Origin: Chloroflexus sp. MS-G
GTDB lineage: Bacteria > Chloroflexota > Chloroflexia > Chloroflexales > Chloroflexaceae
Direction of reading: 5' to 3'
Assembly (NCBI RefSeq): GCF_000735195.1
Contig: NZ_JPIM01000004.1
Span: forward strand, 1-64,000
Length of the DNA: 64,000 nucleotides
The number at the start of each line of letters is the position of its first letter. The stretch's first letter is position 1. Below, in pieces: positions 36,752-44,317 of the stretch. The translations under genes and the position numbers were made by a program. The notes below the pieces were generated by a model that did no database searches, was not told where the DNA came from, and saw nothing but the letters and a program-made list of their open reading frames with translations.

Positions 36752-36776
36752 AAGAGCGGGTTGAAAACCCGCTCTT
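36752..36776. terminator. 11-bp perfect hairpin downstream of the 85-residue gene
   Basis: AAGAGCGGGTT/AACCCGCTCTT with a 3-base loop. It could end the minus-strand transcript of the 85-residue gene. Its core GCGGGTT-AACCCGC also makes it a member of the dispersed hairpin family. Confidence 0.6.
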
Positions 36777-36807
36777 GCGCTCCTACTGGCAAGACATCTT
36801 CACCGTC

Positions 36808-37065
36808 CTACAACGAGCGTGGCCCACCGTGTAGTTCTTCCACCAAATGCGCACGTGCCTCGACAACGCTCATTTGGGTCGAAGCATAGAGCGATGCCGT
36901 GCGCATAATCTCTTTGGCCTGCTCTTTGGGCATAGCCCGTACTTGTTCAAGGGTCAGTCCTTGACTGCGTAGATACTCCAGGATGTAAGCTTGTTCGAGG
37001 TGCTCGTAACCTTCGCGTGCGCCGACATCAACCAGCTCATCATCTTTTTCAGGCATCGTTGCCAT
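36808..37065 (-). CDS. 85-residue protein of unknown function
   Basis: A small soluble, acidic, helical protein. MPEKDDELVDVGAREGYEHLEQAYILEYLRSQG (in part) and a C-terminal segment beginning TLEQVRAMPKEQAKEIM suggest two helical units joined by a Leu-Thr-Leu-Glu turn, like a UBA- or HTH-sized bundle. ATG 37065 has a perfect GAGGAGG site upstream. It lies between trxB and the SDR on the same strand. I recognise no family and assign no function. Confidence 0.7.
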   Translation of the reverse strand: MATMPEKDDELVDVGAREGYEHLEQAYILEYLRSQGLTLEQVRAMPKEQAKEIMRTASLYASTQMSVVEARAHLVEELHGGPRSL

Positions 37066-37146
37066 ACCGCACCTCCTCGTTGCATACTGTCAACTCTATT
37101 ATATTGGTGCCGGCGCACACTGTGAAGAGCAAATTTCACAACTCTT

Positions 37147-38100
37147 TTAGACGGCAGTCGCAGTGGCTTTGGTGCGAGCATGTTCCTGCTCGGCCAGATA
37201 CCAGGTTGCTTCCATTGCGGCCCGACAACCATCGCCGGCCGCAGTAATCGCCTGACGGTAAATGTGGTCGGTCACGTCACCGGCAGCAAAGATACCGGGG
37301 ATGTTGGTGCGGGTACGACCATCGGTAACAATGTAGCCACCTTCATCAAGCTCAAGGATACCGCGGAACAGATCGGTATTTGGTACGTGCCCGATATACG
37401 GGAAGACACCGTCGGTTGGCAGCTCACTCACCTCGCCGGTCTTCAGATTGCGTAATGTGACCGACTCAACCTTATCTTTGCCGTTGATCGCAATCACAAC
37501 CGAGTTCCAAATAAAACGTACCTTTGGATTACTGAAGGCGCGTTCCTGCAAAATTGGATCGGCGCGGAGAGTGTCGCGTCGATGAACGATGACCAGCTCA
37601 TCGACATAACGGGTAAGGAACAGCCCTTCATCGAGCGCACTGTTACCCCCGCCAACGACCACCACTTTCTTGCCCCGGAAGAAGAAACCATCGCAGGTTG
37701 CACAGTAGCTCACCCCCCGATTCGCCAGCTCCTCCTCACCAGGCACCCCAAGTTTACGTGGTGAAGCGCCCGTACTGACGATGATGGCATCGGCGGTCAC
37801 GATCTGGCCGCTATCGGTATGGATCACGAAGGGGCGTTGGTCTACTTCTACCTTCGTCACCATCGTATCGAGATACGTTGCGCCAAAACGGGCTGCCTGC
37901 TTCTCCATGGCCTCGGCCAGCTCAAAACCACCAATCCCATCTACGAAGCCCGGATAATTCTCTACTTCGCTGGTGGTGGCAATCAGACCTCCGGGTTGCA
38001 AACCGCGAATGACTAGCGGCTCCAGGTTGGCACGTGCCGCGTAGAGAGCCGCCGTCAGACCGGCTGGACCCGAACCAATGATAACAACTTTGTGATGCAT
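37147..38100 (-). CDS. trxB: thioredoxin-disulfide reductase
   Basis: A 317-residue flavoprotein that reduces thioredoxin with NADPH. The FAD motif VVIIGSGPAGLTAALYAAR is at the N terminus. The redox-active pair is CATC in YCATCDGFFF. The NADPH motif is VVVGGGNSALDEGLFL, and the FAD closing motif is GIFAAGDVTDHIYRQ. ATG 38100 has AGGAGA about 10 bases upstream; the ORF extension to 38133 is unlike the family. A palindrome (38146-38164) sits between its putative -10 box and the gene. Confidence 0.95.
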   Translation of the reverse strand: MHHKVVIIGSGPAGLTAALYAARANLEPLVIRGLQPGGLIATTSEVENYPGFVDGIGGFELAEAMEKQAARFGATYLDTMVTKVEVDQRPFVIHTDSGQIVTADAIIVSTGASPRKLGVPGEEELANRGVSYCATCDGFFFRGKKVVVVGGGNSALDEGLFLTRYVDELVIVHRRDTLRADPILQERAFSNPKVRFIWNSVVIAINGKDKVESVTLRNLKTGEVSELPTDGVFPYIGHVPNTDLFRGILELDEGGYIVTDGRTRTNIPGIFAAGDVTDHIYRQAITAAGDGCRAAMEATWYLAEQEHARTKATATAV

Positions 38101-38145
38101 ACGACAGCAATCTCCTGGTATCAATTTCGACACATAATCACTCTT

Positions 38146-38181
38146 GCGACAACGGAATTGTCGCTCACAAAAGGGAGTATA
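38146..38181 (-). promoter_or_regulatory. trxB promoter with downstream palindrome
   Basis: Minus-strand TATACT (38176-38181) with a weak -35 (CAGACA, 18 bases upstream) is followed 11 bases later by the palindrome GCGACAA-N5-TTGTCGC (38146-38164). The palindrome overlaps the expected transcription start, the place for a repressor operator. Confidence 0.5.
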
Positions 38182-38214
38182 GCACGTCCTGGCGATTGTT
38201 GTCTGTAATCCAGA

Positions 38215-39423
38215 TTACCCCCCTGGGGTATGGGATTGATTTATTGCTTGTTGATCAGTAATTCGTCGTGGTGTCCAGTGGGATCGGACGCCGGGTATCG
38301 GTGGTGGTGGTCGGTCGCCGCAGAAAAGCCAGACGATTCGAAACCCAAGCTCATGCAACCGCAATAGTGCGGCCTGAACCGGTTCAGACGCGACTGCGCC
38401 GATCAACACAATCGTAGCCCCGGGATGCAGGTCGGTGGTGATCAACCGGAGCAAGCGGGCAGCGGGTAGCACTGAATAGGCTGTCAGTCGGGCCAGGGTT
38501 TCCATGATCTGAGCAAGCTGGTTGGGACTACGACCGGGCGGCAATCGTACCAGATGTTCATCTTCAACCGGCGCGCCATTGACGTACAATCCAACCGCAT
38601 GGCCTGCATTGATACTATGATGAGCCAGCGTAGCCGTTACGCCGATCAGATGTTCGACCAGTTCAGGATCGATACCCTGAAAGTAGAACTCAAACGTATC
38701 GAGATCGAGAACCAGTGCCAGCACGTGAGCGGTTGTCGGTTCGTAGACGCGGGTTTGGAGGGTACCGGTGCGCGCCGTAGCAGCCCAGTGCACATCTTTA
38801 AGCGGGTCTGAAGGCGTATAGTCACGTACTCCGACTACTCGCAACGGGTCACGCACAAGAGCCGCTGCTCGTGTCAACCCAAGTGGATCGCGGGCCGGTA
38901 AACCAAGATCGGTCAGATTGAGGAGTTTTGGATAAACGAGTAACGTCACATCGGCAGCAAAGGTCTCTGCCGTGCGAAAGAGACCAAACGGATCACCACT
39001 CTGCACCTGGGCCGGCCCGAAGCGAAATGCACCGCGACGCTCGCAGTGTAATCGGTACCGCCAGATGACCCGTTCGTACCAGCGTAAGCCGGTGCTTCTG
39101 CGGATGATGCTGACCTGGCGACTTCCGCTAAAGATCACCGGCGCTCCCACCACCGTGATCCCGTTGGGAATGGCATCGAACACCTGAACCTGTGCCAGCG
39201 GCAATAGCTTCCGATTGGTCATGGTGATCGTCAGTGTAAGCTCATCACCGGGAAACGCACGAAGTTGACTCAACGTGCGTCGATATTCCACCCGTCGCAA
39301 TGCCCAGCGCTGCCAGAGACGGGCCATGCCAAGACTGACCAGGATCGTTGCCACCAACAACGCCAGTGCTGACTGACGAAAGATCAGTGCCAGGATAAAC
39401 ACTACGAAGAGTGCCAGTATCAT
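38215..39423 (-). CDS. DUF58-domain membrane-anchored protein
   Basis: A 402-residue protein. Two short hydrophobic segments at residues about 1-35 anchor it. A beta-rich region follows, and the DUF58 motif PSDPLKDVHWAATARTGTLQTRVYE (in part, near residue 200) leads into a von Willebrand-A-like fold. DUF58 genes usually lie next to MoxR ATPase genes, but none is adjacent here. It begins 18 bases after the stop of the histidine kinase, so the two are probably one transcript. The function of the family is unresolved; a chaperone/assembly role with MoxR is the common proposal. Confidence 0.85.
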   Translation of the reverse strand: MILALFVVFILALIFRQSALALLVATILVSLGMARLWQRWALRRVEYRRTLSQLRAFPGDELTLTITMTNRKLLPLAQVQVFDAIPNGITVVGAPVIFSGSRQVSIIRRSTGLRWYERVIWRYRLHCERRGAFRFGPAQVQSGDPFGLFRTAETFAADVTLLVYPKLLNLTDLGLPARDPLGLTRAAALVRDPLRVVGVRDYTPSDPLKDVHWAATARTGTLQTRVYEPTTAHVLALVLDLDTFEFYFQGIDPELVEHLIGVTATLAHHSINAGHAVGLYVNGAPVEDEHLVRLPPGRSPNQLAQIMETLARLTAYSVLPAARLLRLITTDLHPGATIVLIGAVASEPVQAALLRLHELGFRIVWLFCGDRPPPPIPGVRSHWTPRRITDQQAINQSHTPGG

Positions 39424-39441
39424 AACGATATCACATCTCGT

Positions 39442-41004
39442 TTATTCACCGGGTAATCGGCGTCGGCTCAAGGGGATGGTGAAAAAGAACCGTGAGCCAC
39501 GACCGACCTGGCTCTCAACCCAAATGCGACCGCCGTGCGCTTCCACAATTGCTCTGGCAATAAACAGGCCCAGACCACTGCCGGGCTGGTCACGCCGCAG
39601 GCGCGTATCGACTCGATAAAAACGTTCAAAGATCAACTCTTGTTCTTCTGGCGGAATACCGATCCCCTGATCGGCGACATAGACAATGGCCATGTCGCCT
39701 TCGGCGCGGGCGCCGATCCGAACGACGCCGCCATTTGGGCTGTACTTGACGGCATTTTCGATCAGATTATTCAGCACCTGGCGAATCCGCTCGTAATCGG
39801 CGTAGACCGGTGGCATATCATCAGGTACCCGTATCTCGAATTCGATCCGCTCACCAACCTGGGTGGCGAAGCGACGTACTACCTCGGTCACCAATAGATG
39901 CAATGACACATCACTTCGTTCGAGCCGTAGTCCTCCGGCAGCAATGCGTGAGACATCGAGCAAATCTTGAATCTGACGAGCCAGGCGGTCAGCCTCTTCG
40001 CCGATGACCTGGAGTGCTTCGCGGTATTGTTCGACCGTGAACTGACCATCAGGACGAAGCATCGTTTCGGCAAAGCCCTTGATGATACTCACTGGTGTCC
40101 GCAACTCGTGCGAAATGACCGAAATGAACGTGTTCTGGCGCTCTTCCTCAATCTTTTGGTCCGTAACATCACGTACATTTGCGATGGCGCTCAACAGTTG
40201 GCCGTGGCTTCCCCGTTGCGGTGCATAGCGATTCTGAATAAACAACTCACGCCCATCACGAGTAGTAATCCAACCTTCAACGACAGGGTTGGCGAGGTCG
40301 GGATGGCGTTGCAGCGGACACTCGTTTAGGCAGATATTTACTCCCTGTGCATTGCGAATCCCAAGGATTTCGGCGCATGGACGGCCGATTGCCTCTTCAC
40401 GTGACCAGCCGGTCAATAATTCCATCGTGTGGTTGAAGGTAGTAATTCGCCAGCGGCCATCGATAATCATCACCCCATCGGCTGACTGCTCAATTAGCGC
40501 ATTCAGATGTTGTTTCTCGCGTAACACACTTTGAAACAGGCGAGCATTTCCTACGGCGATAGCTGCCTGATCGGCGAAATCTTGCAGAATCTGGCGATCA
40601 TCAGCCGAGAATGCCACATTGAGAGCAGCACGGAAAACGTAGATCACACCGAGTGAGGTATCACGAACCGTCAGTGGTAATGCGATCATCTGGCGCAGTG
40701 GAATACCGGTATCAAGGGAGACCTCACGCAGTACCTGCGGGCCGTAGCGACTGAGCTCGGCAATCGGGATGTGCAGCAGCGGGGCAAAGGCGGGCCAGAG
40801 ATCGCGCGGCAATTGCGCTGAGGCTCGAATACGGAGCATTCCATCTTCTTCGTCGAACAGGGCAATAAAGCCGAGTGTGCCGGCTAATAATTCGACCGCA
40901 TACGTGATCACCAGATTTAGCACACTGCCCAGATCGAGCTGTGCCGTGAGGGCCCGGCTAATTTGCAGTAGATATTCGCGTTGTCGGAGGCGTAGATCGG
41001 TCAT
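39442..41004 (-). CDS. GAF-PAS sensor histidine kinase
   Basis: A 520-residue soluble kinase. A GAF domain occupies about 20-165, and a PAS domain about 170-290 with the CAEILG..N....CPL cysteines. The HisKA domain has the phosphoacceptor His in VISHELRTPVSIIKGF near residue 306. HATPase_c follows with the N box NLIENAVKYSPNG, G1 VADQGIGIP and G2 GSGLGLFIARAIVEAHGG. No membrane helix, so it senses a cytoplasmic signal (the GAF or PAS may bind a ligand). It is transcribed divergently from the HTH/roadblock cassette, across a region with an operator-like palindrome. Confidence 0.9.
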   Translation of the reverse strand: MTDLRLRQREYLLQISRALTAQLDLGSVLNLVITYAVELLAGTLGFIALFDEEDGMLRIRASAQLPRDLWPAFAPLLHIPIAELSRYGPQVLREVSLDTGIPLRQMIALPLTVRDTSLGVIYVFRAALNVAFSADDRQILQDFADQAAIAVGNARLFQSVLREKQHLNALIEQSADGVMIIDGRWRITTFNHTMELLTGWSREEAIGRPCAEILGIRNAQGVNICLNECPLQRHPDLANPVVEGWITTRDGRELFIQNRYAPQRGSHGQLLSAIANVRDVTDQKIEEERQNTFISVISHELRTPVSIIKGFAETMLRPDGQFTVEQYREALQVIGEEADRLARQIQDLLDVSRIAAGGLRLERSDVSLHLLVTEVVRRFATQVGERIEFEIRVPDDMPPVYADYERIRQVLNNLIENAVKYSPNGGVVRIGARAEGDMAIVYVADQGIGIPPEEQELIFERFYRVDTRLRRDQPGSGLGLFIARAIVEAHGGRIWVESQVGRGSRFFFTIPLSRRRLPGE

Positions 41005-41052
41005 AATCGTCTATTGTAACACAGGAGTGTACGCTCCTATCGTCGTGAGCAT

Positions 41053-41068
41053 GTGTAAACTTTTACAC
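41053..41068. promoter_or_regulatory. perfect palindrome in the kinase / roadblock divergent region
   Basis: GTGTAAA-CT-TTTACAC, a 16-base perfect inverted repeat, lies 48 bases upstream of the kinase ATG. The form TGTAAA-N2-TTTACA is operator-like. The regulator is unknown; the HTH protein encoded from 41448 is a candidate by position only. Confidence 0.5.
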
Positions 41069-41228
41069 TTCTTATTCCACGCAGAAGGTGTCGTTGTCAA
41101 ATATTACACAAGTGCGTACAGCCCTTGTATCTCAACATCGGTGTGATAATCCTTGTCTCATACAATGGCGTATCGTGCGCATGGTCTCTCCTCCGTTCTG
41201 CCCACCCGGTTACTATTTACACAACGAC

Positions 41229-41257
41229 TCGACAATATTGCTGATACGTGGTATGAT
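41229..41257 (+). promoter_or_regulatory. promoter of the HTH/roadblock cassette
   Basis: TCGACA (41229-41234), 17 bases, TATGAT (41252-41257). It lies about 110 bases upstream of the GTG at 41373 and 190 upstream of the ATG at 41448. No gene lies in 41005-41372. Confidence 0.6.
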
Positions 41258-41447
41258 GATAAAAAATTATACCGTCAACCAATAACATTACATTCAGAAT
41301 TCCTGAGTACACGGGTATACGTGACGGAGATCGGTAACCGTAGGCCGTTTAACCTGAGCGCGAGGAGGGTAGGTGAGCAAGTATTCACCACCAATGCCTG
41401 GCACAGGCAGCGAAGCCATTGCTATCCGGTGTGGCGAGGAGATCGGC

Positions 41448-41741
41448 ATGAAAATCAACCAAAGCAGCAAACGTGCCCAAAAACTCATTCGCGAACACAA
41501 ATTAACGCCCGAAGAGATTCAGCAGATCATTGCGGCTGCACGTATCAACCTCGCCACATTTGATCCCGGCTATCGGGCTAACGTCACCCAAATTGCCGAT
41601 GAACTACAGAAAAGTCGCCCAACCATCTATGGTTGGGCTGATCGGGCCCTGGCCGCAACTATCCACTCCCTGCGGAACATCCGCGCCGGTCGCCCCCCGA
41701 AAGATCGGGAACGCAACAATGTGACTGGTGAAATGGAGTGA
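41448..41741 (+). CDS. small helix-turn-helix protein
   Basis: A 97-residue basic protein with an HTH around residues 44-70 (NVTQIADELQKSRPTIYGWADRAL). This resembles resolvase/Myb-like or helix-turn-helix 7/23 segments, and the C terminus (AGRPPKDRE) is basic like a DNA-contact arm. Two starts are plausible: ATG 41448 with GAGGAG 7 bases upstream, and GTG 41373 with GAGGAGG, which would give 122 residues. It heads the roadblock/MglA cassette and may regulate it, or be a transposase-derived DNA-binding remnant; no transposase is adjacent. Confidence 0.6.
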   Translation: MKINQSSKRAQKLIREHKLTPEEIQQIIAAARINLATFDPGYRANVTQIADELQKSRPTIYGWADRALAATIHSLRNIRAGRPPKDRERNNVTGEME

Positions 41742-41773
41742 CGATATGGAAACATTCTGGTTCAACGACAGTG

Positions 41774-41779
41774 TATAAT
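41774..41779 (+). promoter_or_regulatory. -10 box upstream of the first roadblock gene
   Basis: TATAAT with TG immediately before it, 30 bases upstream of ATG 41809; no good -35. It suggests the roadblock genes can be transcribed separately from the HTH gene. Confidence 0.5.
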
Positions 41780-41808
41780 ACACAGTGCGTGCGGTAAAGT
41801 GAGGTAGC

Positions 41809-42174
41809 ATGAGTAGCGAGCTGAAAGAGCTTCTAACCCGATTTCGCATGGTCGAAAGCGTTGAAGCTGCTGCGGTAGTAGCCACTGATGGTCTTTTGAT
41901 CGAAAGTGTCACTCGTCTGGGGGTGGATATTGATGCTATCGGTGCAGTGGCATCCAACGGGCTGGCCATGGCCGATGCGCTGGGACGAGAAGTCGCCAAG
42001 GGTCGTACCGTTCAGGCAGTGCTTGAATACGATGATGGCCTGGTCATTATTGAACCGATCAGTAGTGATGCCATGCTCTTGTTATTGACCAACTCACGCG
42101 ATGATCTTGGCTTCCTTCGTTTTCTTGCTGCCAAACATCGTGACGAGATGATCGATGCGCTCAGCGCAATTTGA
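41809..42174 (+). CDS. roadblock/LC7 (MglB-like) protein, first copy
   Basis: A 121-residue protein with a single roadblock/LC7 fold: VESVEAAAVVATDGLLIES, then a helix with the GAVASNGLAMADALGRE segment and a beta hairpin ending AMLLLLTN. In MglAB systems such proteins act as GTPase-activating or scaffold partners of a Ras-like MglA. An MglA-like GTPase is encoded two genes downstream, so MglB-like function is a good inference. GAGG sits only 4 bases before the ATG. Confidence 0.85.
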   Translation: MSSELKELLTRFRMVESVEAAAVVATDGLLIESVTRLGVDIDAIGAVASNGLAMADALGREVAKGRTVQAVLEYDDGLVIIEPISSDAMLLLLTNSRDDLGFLRFLAAKHRDEMIDALSAI

Positions 42175-42182
42175 CAACGGTA

Positions 42183-42191
42183 TGTTATAAT
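42183..42191 (+). promoter_or_regulatory. extended -10 upstream of the second roadblock gene
   Basis: TGTTATAAT (TGn plus TATAAT) immediately after the first roadblock stop. TTGACA at 42171-42176 is only 9 bases away and cannot serve as the -35. It lies about 55 bases before ATG 42246. Confidence 0.5.
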
Positions 42192-42245
42192 TTGAAGCAG
42201 TAACGCATCGACACCCGCCACTCTCATACGTGAAGGTAGGCTGCG

Positions 42246-42740
42246 ATGGATCCTCAGTTGACAAGTATCATCGTACCTTCGGAAGAGATCGCTCAAATTG
42301 AAGAGTGTCTCTCCCGGCTGGTGGAAGACACCGGCAGTGACTATGCATTGCTCCTCGATAAAAGTGGTCAGGTCATCTCCTCGAAAGGCGATGGCGACCG
42401 GCAAGACATTACTGCGCTAGGTGCCCTAATTGCCGGTGTGTTCGCTTCCTCGCGAGAGGTGGCCAAGCTCTTGCGCGAACGCGATTTTCGGGCATCGTTC
42501 CAGCAAGGGGTGCGCGAAAATATCTTCATCGCGTTGATCGAGGAACAATGGATTCTGTGTATCATCTTCAACAAGGGCACACATATCGGTCTAGTGAAGG
42601 TGCTAACCAAGAAGGCGACCGATGAGTTGGCTGCCGTTCTCGAACGGGTACGGCAACAGCATAAGGCGCGTGATGAAGTGCTTGGTTCCGCCTTCCGTAC
42701 TTCAATGGAAGATACCATTGATCTGTTGTTCCGTGATTAG
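42246..42740 (+). CDS. roadblock/LC7 protein with C-terminal helix, second copy
   Basis: A 164-residue roadblock/LC7 protein: GSDYALLLDKSGQVISSKG and ALIAGVFASSREVAKLL (in part) match the fold, as does GIALIEEQWILCIIF-like core strand. It carries about 40 extra residues at the C terminus (VRQQHKARDEVLGSAF), a probable amphipathic helix absent from the first copy. Two unlike roadblock proteins beside one GTPase suggest a heteromeric MglB-type partner. It is followed after 65 bases by the MglA-like gene. Confidence 0.8.
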   Translation: MDPQLTSIIVPSEEIAQIEECLSRLVEDTGSDYALLLDKSGQVISSKGDGDRQDITALGALIAGVFASSREVAKLLRERDFRASFQQGVRENIFIALIEEQWILCIIFNKGTHIGLVKVLTKKATDELAAVLERVRQQHKARDEVLGSAFRTSMEDTIDLLFRD

Positions 42741-42805
42741 CCGCGCTTCCATCCTGCTGATTGGTCGTGTCGGGGTGTGATCCGACCGGCTCCGCGAGAG
42801 AATCT

Positions 42806-43393
42806 ATGGCTCTGATCAATGTCGCTGCGCGTGAAATACACTGCAAGATTGTGTACTATGGGCCTGGGATGTGCGGCAAGACAACGAACTTGCAGTATAT
42901 CCATAGCCAGGTGCCAAAAGAGGTAAAAGGCGATCTCCTCTCTATTGCAACTGAAACTGAACGAACGCTCTTCTTTGATTTCTTGCCACTTGACCTCGGT
43001 AAGGTGCGCGGATTTCAAACGCGCTTTCATCTGTATACAGTACCGGGGCAGGTACTCTACGAGCGGACACGGGTGGCAGTGTTGAACGGTGCTGATGGGG
43101 TGGTCTTCGTGGCCGACTCGCACAAGAACAAAATGCAGGAAAATATTAACAGCCTGCGTGAGTTGGCCCAGAATATTACCCGCCAGAATAAGCGATTTGC
43201 CGATTTTCCGATCGTATTGCAGTACAACAAGCGGGATTTGCCGCCAGAGGTGCTCACACCAGTGGCAACTATGGATCATTTCCTCGGTGTGAATAAGATG
43301 AATTGGCCGCGGATCGAGGCAATCGCTACCAAAGGCGTGGGGGTCTTTGAAACGCTGCGGGCAATCAGTCGGGTTGTCATTAGCAAGCTGTGA
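42806..43393 (+). CDS. MglA-like small GTPase
   Basis: A 195-residue Ras-like GTPase of the bacterial MglA family. The P loop is GPGMCGKTTN, with the G1 lysine and threonine. The switch II/G3 region is TVPGQVLYE, with PG-Q in place of the DxxG of Ras, as in MglA (the family TVPGQ). G4 is NKRDLP, where MglA normally has NKxD. In Myxococcus MglA sets polarity for gliding motility; Chloroflexus filaments glide, so a motility or polarity role is plausible but not shown. ATG 42806 chosen; the frame extends to 42761 without homology. DUF4388 gene follows by 47 bases. Confidence 0.88.
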   Translation: MALINVAAREIHCKIVYYGPGMCGKTTNLQYIHSQVPKEVKGDLLSIATETERTLFFDFLPLDLGKVRGFQTRFHLYTVPGQVLYERTRVAVLNGADGVVFVADSHKNKMQENINSLRELAQNITRQNKRFADFPIVLQYNKRDLPPEVLTPVATMDHFLGVNKMNWPRIEAIATKGVGVFETLRAISRVVISKL

Positions 43394-43440
43394 TGTTGCT
43401 CTGCAACGTCGCACGCGCTAGTCAAAGGTGAGGCGCAGCT

Positions 43441-44238
43441 ATGGCGCTGGCAGGTGATTTGAGCGAGTTTTCGCTCACTGACCTCATCCAGTTGTTGCAA
43501 TTGAGTAAGAAGACCGGTGGAGTTGAAATTGATGGCCGGCGTGGTGCGCAGAAGTTGGCCGGTTGGATCTTTTTTCGTGATGGAAAGATTGTTGATGCAA
43601 AGCTGCCCGGTTTAGAACCACTGGAAGCGGTCTATGCGTTCTTTACCGTGACGAGCGGCCCGTTTCGTTTCCACGAAGGTGTGACGTCGCCCCAGGTCAC
43701 GATTACCGTTAGCAATGAGTCGATCATCATGGAAGGGATCCATCGTCAAGAGACCTGGTCGCAGCAACAAGCAGCGCCCACGTTGTCGATGGTGCCCCGT
43801 CTGGTTCCTAACCCGTCTTCAGGTACCGTCGAGATCAGTCTCGATGCGGAAGAGTGGCGGGTGCTGACGATGATCAACGGCAAACATACAGTTGCTCAGA
43901 TCGCTCAGCGTAGTGGCCTGGGAGAAGCACGAACCTGCGAGATTATTGCAAAATTGATGCAGAGCGGGCTGATCGAGCGTCGCGAAGCGGCAGCCGGTGA
44001 GTCATTGGCGCCCGAATTTGAACAGATTGCTGCCGGTTATCTCGGCGCTGGCGCCAATGTGCTGCTTCAGGAAGCGTATCGAATTGCCGGGGTGACCGAT
44101 CCTTCACGGGCATCGGCAGCCGAGATGTTGGCGGCAGCCGATGCGTTTGAAGCCGAAGCGCGTCGCTTGATCGGTGCTGATCGCGCCAGTCAGGCTGCTG
44201 CCCAACTACGCGAGCGAGCGCGTGAGGCGCTGGTTTGA
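43441..44238 (+). CDS. DUF4388 (PatA-like N-terminal) protein
   Basis: A 265-residue protein. Residues about 2-110 form a DUF4388 domain (ALAGDLSEFSLTDLIQLLQLSKKTG, in part), as in cyanobacterial PatA and myxobacterial polarity proteins. A winged-helix-like segment follows at about 145-180 (VLTMINGKHTVAQIAQRSGLGEARTCEIIAKL, in part). The C terminus is a helical tail. DUF4388 proteins commonly neighbour MglA and roadblock genes, as here. It probably scaffolds or anchors the GTPase module. A hairpin follows at 44263-44288. Confidence 0.82.
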   Translation: MALAGDLSEFSLTDLIQLLQLSKKTGGVEIDGRRGAQKLAGWIFFRDGKIVDAKLPGLEPLEAVYAFFTVTSGPFRFHEGVTSPQVTITVSNESIIMEGIHRQETWSQQQAAPTLSMVPRLVPNPSSGTVEISLDAEEWRVLTMINGKHTVAQIAQRSGLGEARTCEIIAKLMQSGLIERREAAAGESLAPEFEQIAAGYLGAGANVLLQEAYRIAGVTDPSRASAAEMLAAADAFEAEARRLIGADRASQAAAQLRERAREALV

Positions 44239-44262
44239 TTTGTGGTACAATGGCGATACACG

Positions 44263-44288
44263 ACCCTGCCCGTCGCTGCAGGCAGGGT
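44263..44288 (+). terminator. hairpin between the DUF4388 gene and purH
   Basis: Stem ACCCTGCC/GGCAGGGT (8 bp, 10-base loop), followed by TTGGTCTT. It may end the signalling cassette or form part of the purH leader; no riboswitch is recognisable. Confidence 0.5.
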
Positions 44289-44317
44289 TTGGTCTTGAAT
44301 AGGGTGAGGAGTATGTT

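Noticed and set aside
42171-42191. TTGACA and TATAAT close together before the second roadblock gene
   Set aside because: Only 9 bases apart, so they cannot form a -35/-10 pair; only the extended -10 was kept.
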